Assembly (NCBI GenBank): GCA_007118555.1
Contig: SKRJ01000344.1
Coordinates: 1 to 6,921 of the forward strand
Origin: Anaerolineae bacterium
Lineage (GTDB): Bacteria; Chloroflexota; Anaerolineae; UBA1429
Reading direction: 5' to 3'
DNA length: 6,921 nucleotides
Numbering within the stretch: position 1 is the first letter of the stretch; each line of letters opens with the position of its first letter. A program made the translations under genes and the position numbers. Positions 5,974 to 6,921 of the stretch are shown here, in pieces. The notes beneath the pieces are model-generated. The model ran no database searches and had not been told where the DNA came from. It saw only the letters and a program-made list of their open reading frames with translations.

Positions 5974-6780
5974 CTACCGGGGCAGGAGCCAGCGCTCGCC
6001 GATGGCGTCCAGCGTGCCGTCCGCCTCCCATTCGCCAAGGGCGGCATCGATCTCGCGCAGCAAACGGGGCGAGTCGGGACGCACAGCAATCACAAAGGGC
6101 TCGTCGGTCAGAGGCTCGCCCGCGATGCGCAGGGGCTGGGTCGACACAAGGCCCAACGCGCTGACCCGATCGCTCAGTAGGGCGGCCGCATCGCCAGCGA
6201 CGACGGCCTCGGCCGCCTCGTGCAACTCGCGGAACGGTTGCACCTCCAGGCCTAACGCCCGGTCACGATCGAGGGTGCGCGCCAACTGGTGTGCGGTGGC
6301 CCCCAGCTCGACGGCGACGGTCGCGCCGCTCAGGTCGGCGACGGAAGCAAAGCTCTGCGCCGTCTCGGGCACGAGCATCACCTGGCCGGCGGCGAAATAG
6401 GAGCTAGAATAGAGCACGTCGCGGGTGAGCATCCGGTCATAGGGAAGGGCCGAGAGGAGCATGTCGACCCGTCCTGTGTACAGGACGTCATACAGCCCAG
6501 CAAAGTGCACGTTGACGAACTCGACCTCGACGCCCCAGCGTTGGGCCAGCCGTCGGCCGAGATCGACATCGAGCCCGTAAAAGGCGCCTGCTTCGTCGAC
6601 CCACGCAAAGGGTGGATAGCTGGCATCCATCCCGATCCGCACGACGCCCCGCGCCTGCATACGGTCCCAGGTATCCTGTCGCGCTTGCGTCGCGCGCATC
6701 TGGGCGTACGCCAGGCCGACGGCCAGCGCCGCCAGGAGGCAGAGGGCCACGACGAGTGTTCGGCTGCGACCGAGCCTCAT
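5974..6780 (-). CDS. Family 3 extracellular solute-binding protein (amino-acid ABC-type)
   Basis: A 268-residue periplasmic or surface-exposed ligand-binding protein of the SBP_bac_3 type. A basic start (MRLGRSR) and a hydrophobic segment at about 9-26 ending in AYA form a signal peptide or anchor; no lipobox is seen. The domain starts at VVRIGMDASYPPFAWVDE (47-64). It continues with FYGLDVDLGRRLA, GRVDMLLSALPYDRMLTR, where R120 takes the place of the ligand-carboxylate arginine, YSSSYF (124-129), and a second-lobe helix with GDAAALLSD, where D204 fits the amino-group ligand. The C-terminus (LREIDAALGEWEADGTLDAIGERW) is typical of the family. ATG 6780 has GAGGAGG four bases upstream and overlaps the TGA of the preceding gene (ATGA), so the two are translationally coupled. 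No permease or ATPase gene is visible, so transport cannot be assumed; a sensory or orphan role is possible. Confidence 0.9.
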   Translation of the reverse strand: MRLGRSRTLVVALCLLAALAVGLAYAQMRATQARQDTWDRMQARGVVRIGMDASYPPFAWVDEAGAFYGLDVDLGRRLAQRWGVEVEFVNVHFAGLYDVLYTGRVDMLLSALPYDRMLTRDVLYSSSYFAAGQVMLVPETAQSFASVADLSGATVAVELGATAHQLARTLDRDRALGLEVQPFRELHEAAEAVVAGDAAALLSDRVSALGLVSTQPLRIAGEPLTDEPFVIAVRPDSPRLLREIDAALGEWEADGTLDAIGERWLLPR

Positions 6781-6921
6781 GGCGCCTCCTCGAGATAGGT
6801 AAAGGGACGCCCCAGGGCATAGTTTGCCAGCTCGACATAAATGGGCTTGGGGACAAAGTCTGTGCTCACAAAGGCGTAATAGTCCTGGTAGGTGCGCTGC
6901 TCCCACGGATAGCGAAAGACC
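6777..6921 (-). CDS. C-terminal end of an upstream gene, glycoside-hydrolase-like (5' truncated by window)
   Basis: An open minus-strand frame enters at the right edge (first full codon at 6920) and ends at TGA 6779-6777, giving 47 residues. Its content is protein-like: FRYPWEQRTYQDYYAFVS, then TDFVPKPIYVELANYAL and an acidic end LEEAP. An aromatic strand followed by 'D-F-x-P-K-P-x-Y-x-x-L-x-x-Y' is often found at the C-terminus of TIM-barrel glycoside hydrolases and related membrane-linked proteins. That likeness is recalled, not computed, and the assignment is tentative. The four-base ATGA overlap with the solute-binding protein start shows that the two genes are one transcription and translation unit. 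Confidence 0.55.
   Translation of the reverse strand, partial: VFRYPWEQRTYQDYYAFVSTDFVPKPIYVELANYALGRPFTYLEEAP

Noticed and set aside
6739..6741. Cys14 of the solute-binding protein as a lipoprotein attachment site
   Set aside because: The residues before it (LVVAL) do not form a lipobox and it lies in the middle of the hydrophobic segment.
6781..6906. N-terminal extension of the solute-binding protein
   Set aside because: This stretch codes in another frame for the end of the upstream gene, and a good Shine-Dalgarno site precedes ATG 6780.

Overview
The window is GC-rich bacterial chromosome with tight gene packing, GTG as well as ATG starts, purine-rich Shine-Dalgarno sites and sigma70-like promoters. 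Protein style (repetitive multi-helix membrane protein, TPR-rich secreted protein, this RraA subfamily, extended -10 promoter) fits a free-living, possibly Chloroflexota-like bacterium. That assignment is a guess: no rRNA or other marker is present. I see no mobile element, CRISPR array, tRNA or rRNA, and no gene-free stretch over 300 bases.

Left part (1-3140). The 3' end of a major facilitator superfamily transporter gene on the + strand meets, tail to tail, a long - strand gene for a secreted, membrane-anchored TPR protein. Their stop codons share one CTAG. Upstream of the TPR gene, in the same orientation and only 43 bases away, is a complete NarL/LuxR-type response regulator gene, so the two probably form one operon. 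No histidine kinase is visible. The 212-base region upstream of the regulator holds its likely promoter, overlapped by a perfect 18-bp palindrome, and a divergent promoter for the next gene.

Middle part (3141-4937, + strand). A GTG-started membrane protein is built from four units with exact 53-residue spacing. It ends in a GC-rich hairpin around its stop codon. A near-consensus promoter then drives a complete 6-phosphofructokinase gene. The kinase keeps the fructose-6-phosphate and catalytic residues, but has a Gly-rich donor loop and a lysine at the usual ATP/PPi-discriminating position.

Right part (4938-6921, - strand). A convergent group reads from the right edge: the end of a gene whose product resembles the C-terminus of a glycoside-hydrolase-like protein, a family 3 solute-binding protein translationally coupled to it by an ATGA overlap, and, after a gap with its own promoter, an RraA-family protein. 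In the RraA protein the aspartate of the aldolase-type D-x20-R-D motif is alanine.

The best candidate for an undescribed system is the divergent locus at 231-3782: an orphan LiaR-like regulator, a TPR ectodomain protein and a LiaF/DUF5668-like four-repeat membrane protein around a shared palindrome. The parts and the palindrome are visible in the sequence; their joint function is inference.
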